From positions 848,501-912,500 of the forward strand of contig JASPKZ010007296.1 in assembly GCA_030220185.1 (NCBI GenBank): 64,000 nucleotides of DNA, given 5' to 3'. The notes beneath the pieces are model-generated. The model saw only the letters and a program-made list of their open reading frames with translations, searched no databases and was not told the origin of the DNA. The translations under genes and the position numbers were made by a program. The DNA is from Diploptera punctata. Its lineage: Eukaryota; Arthropoda; Insecta; Blattodea; Blaberidae. Each line of letters starts with the position of its first letter. The first letter of the stretch is position 1. Below, piece by piece: positions 63,692-64,000 of the stretch.

Positions 63692-64000
63692 GTTAATTAA
63701 AACCCGTTTTATTCAAGCGGACAAGTTCGGTATACTTCTATACGTGGACGAACCTTGCACTCTAACGATCCGATGATTAGCGACAAGCGCACAGAACACG
63801 TTCGCCTCGTGTCCTTGGCTCACTCAGACTGCGGCTCGGCACGGCACGGTACAAATACAGGCTCCCCTCCGAACTTGTGTATTCCAAGCAGTGACGTCTT
63901 TGGATTCAATGCAGTACTATCATGTTTCAGTTGAAGGTGCAAAACTAAACTGCAGATTAATAATAATATGAATAATAATGATAATAAATAGTGTATTTTC
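63692..64000 (-). promoter_or_regulatory. GC-richer 5' flank of the MADF exon
   Basis: The stretch upstream of the ATG is clearly less AT-rich than the rest (CGTGCCGTGCCGAGCCGCAG at about 63830-63850, minus). That would fit a promoter or 5' UTR. No TATA box is placed convincingly. The far end (63955-64000) is AT-rich. Confidence 0.35.

Overview
The window looks like one piece of a large, AT-rich, repeat-dense animal genome, most likely an insect; a polyneopteran such as a cockroach or termite fits the style. This is inference from the mix of elements seen: several tRNA-headed SINE families, many 3' fragments of non-LTR retrotransposons (LINEs), Tc1/mariner elements, Penelope-like elements, Helitron-like elements and abundant microsatellites. 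I found no bacterial-type operons, no CRISPR array, no rRNA and no intact host protein-coding gene. The only host-like coding piece is a MADF-domain first exon at the right edge (63455-63691, minus), and it also carries a one-base frame break.

Layout. 1-2.3 kb: a decayed Tc1 transposase whose C-terminal codons have been amplified into a 13 x 42 bp minisatellite. 3.3-5.7 kb: a dispersed repeat, then a Helitron-like element holding a LINE fragment. 5.8-8.1 kb: a mariner-like element split by a 1.4 kb GC-rich tandem array with a 13 bp target duplication. 8.3-9.1 kb: a MITE with long terminal inverted repeats (TIRs). 9.3-10.9 kb: LINE and SINE fragments. 11.7-14.0 kb: a delimited DNA transposon (TTA target duplication, TIRs over 100 bp) coding for a conserved multi-copy protein with three frameshifts. 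14.3-24.4 kb: LINE/SINE mosaics, a nearly complete Tc1 element (15.3-16.9 kb), a SINE inserted in another SINE, and a hAT-like remnant. 24.7-26.3 kb: a Penelope-like element with inverted terminal repeats and a GIY-YIG domain. 26.5-32.9 kb: AT-rich sequence with several MITE or foldback elements. 33.4-37.6 kb: an RNase H-bearing LINE inserted in a satellite-like repeat, then two LINEs side by side. 38.05-38.55 kb: a long palindrome carrying two outward-facing tRNA-like sequences. 41-47 kb: LINEs, a second Helitron-like element with a duplicated exon-like segment, and a DDE transposase pseudogene. 47.4-63.3 kb: further SINE, LINE and MITE copies and a second Penelope remnant. 63.4-64 kb: the MADF exon and its GC-richer 5' flank.

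Family labels used below are mine. SINE1: about 340 bp, Leu/Ser-tRNA-like head. SINE2: head with a GACTAGTGGTTA A-box-like motif. SINE3: head GGTCTCGAGGTAGCGTG. SINE4: head ending GGGTTCGATT. SINE5: short head with GGTTTAAATC. SINE6: head with GGTCGAGGGTTGGAGTCCC. LINE-A: a family whose 3' end reads GGTTCGATAGTGCCAGTGAG. The genes do not act together as a pathway; the logic is insertion history, and several nested insertions can be ordered from target-site duplications. Boundaries of degraded copies are approximate, by eye, to about 10-30 bp.
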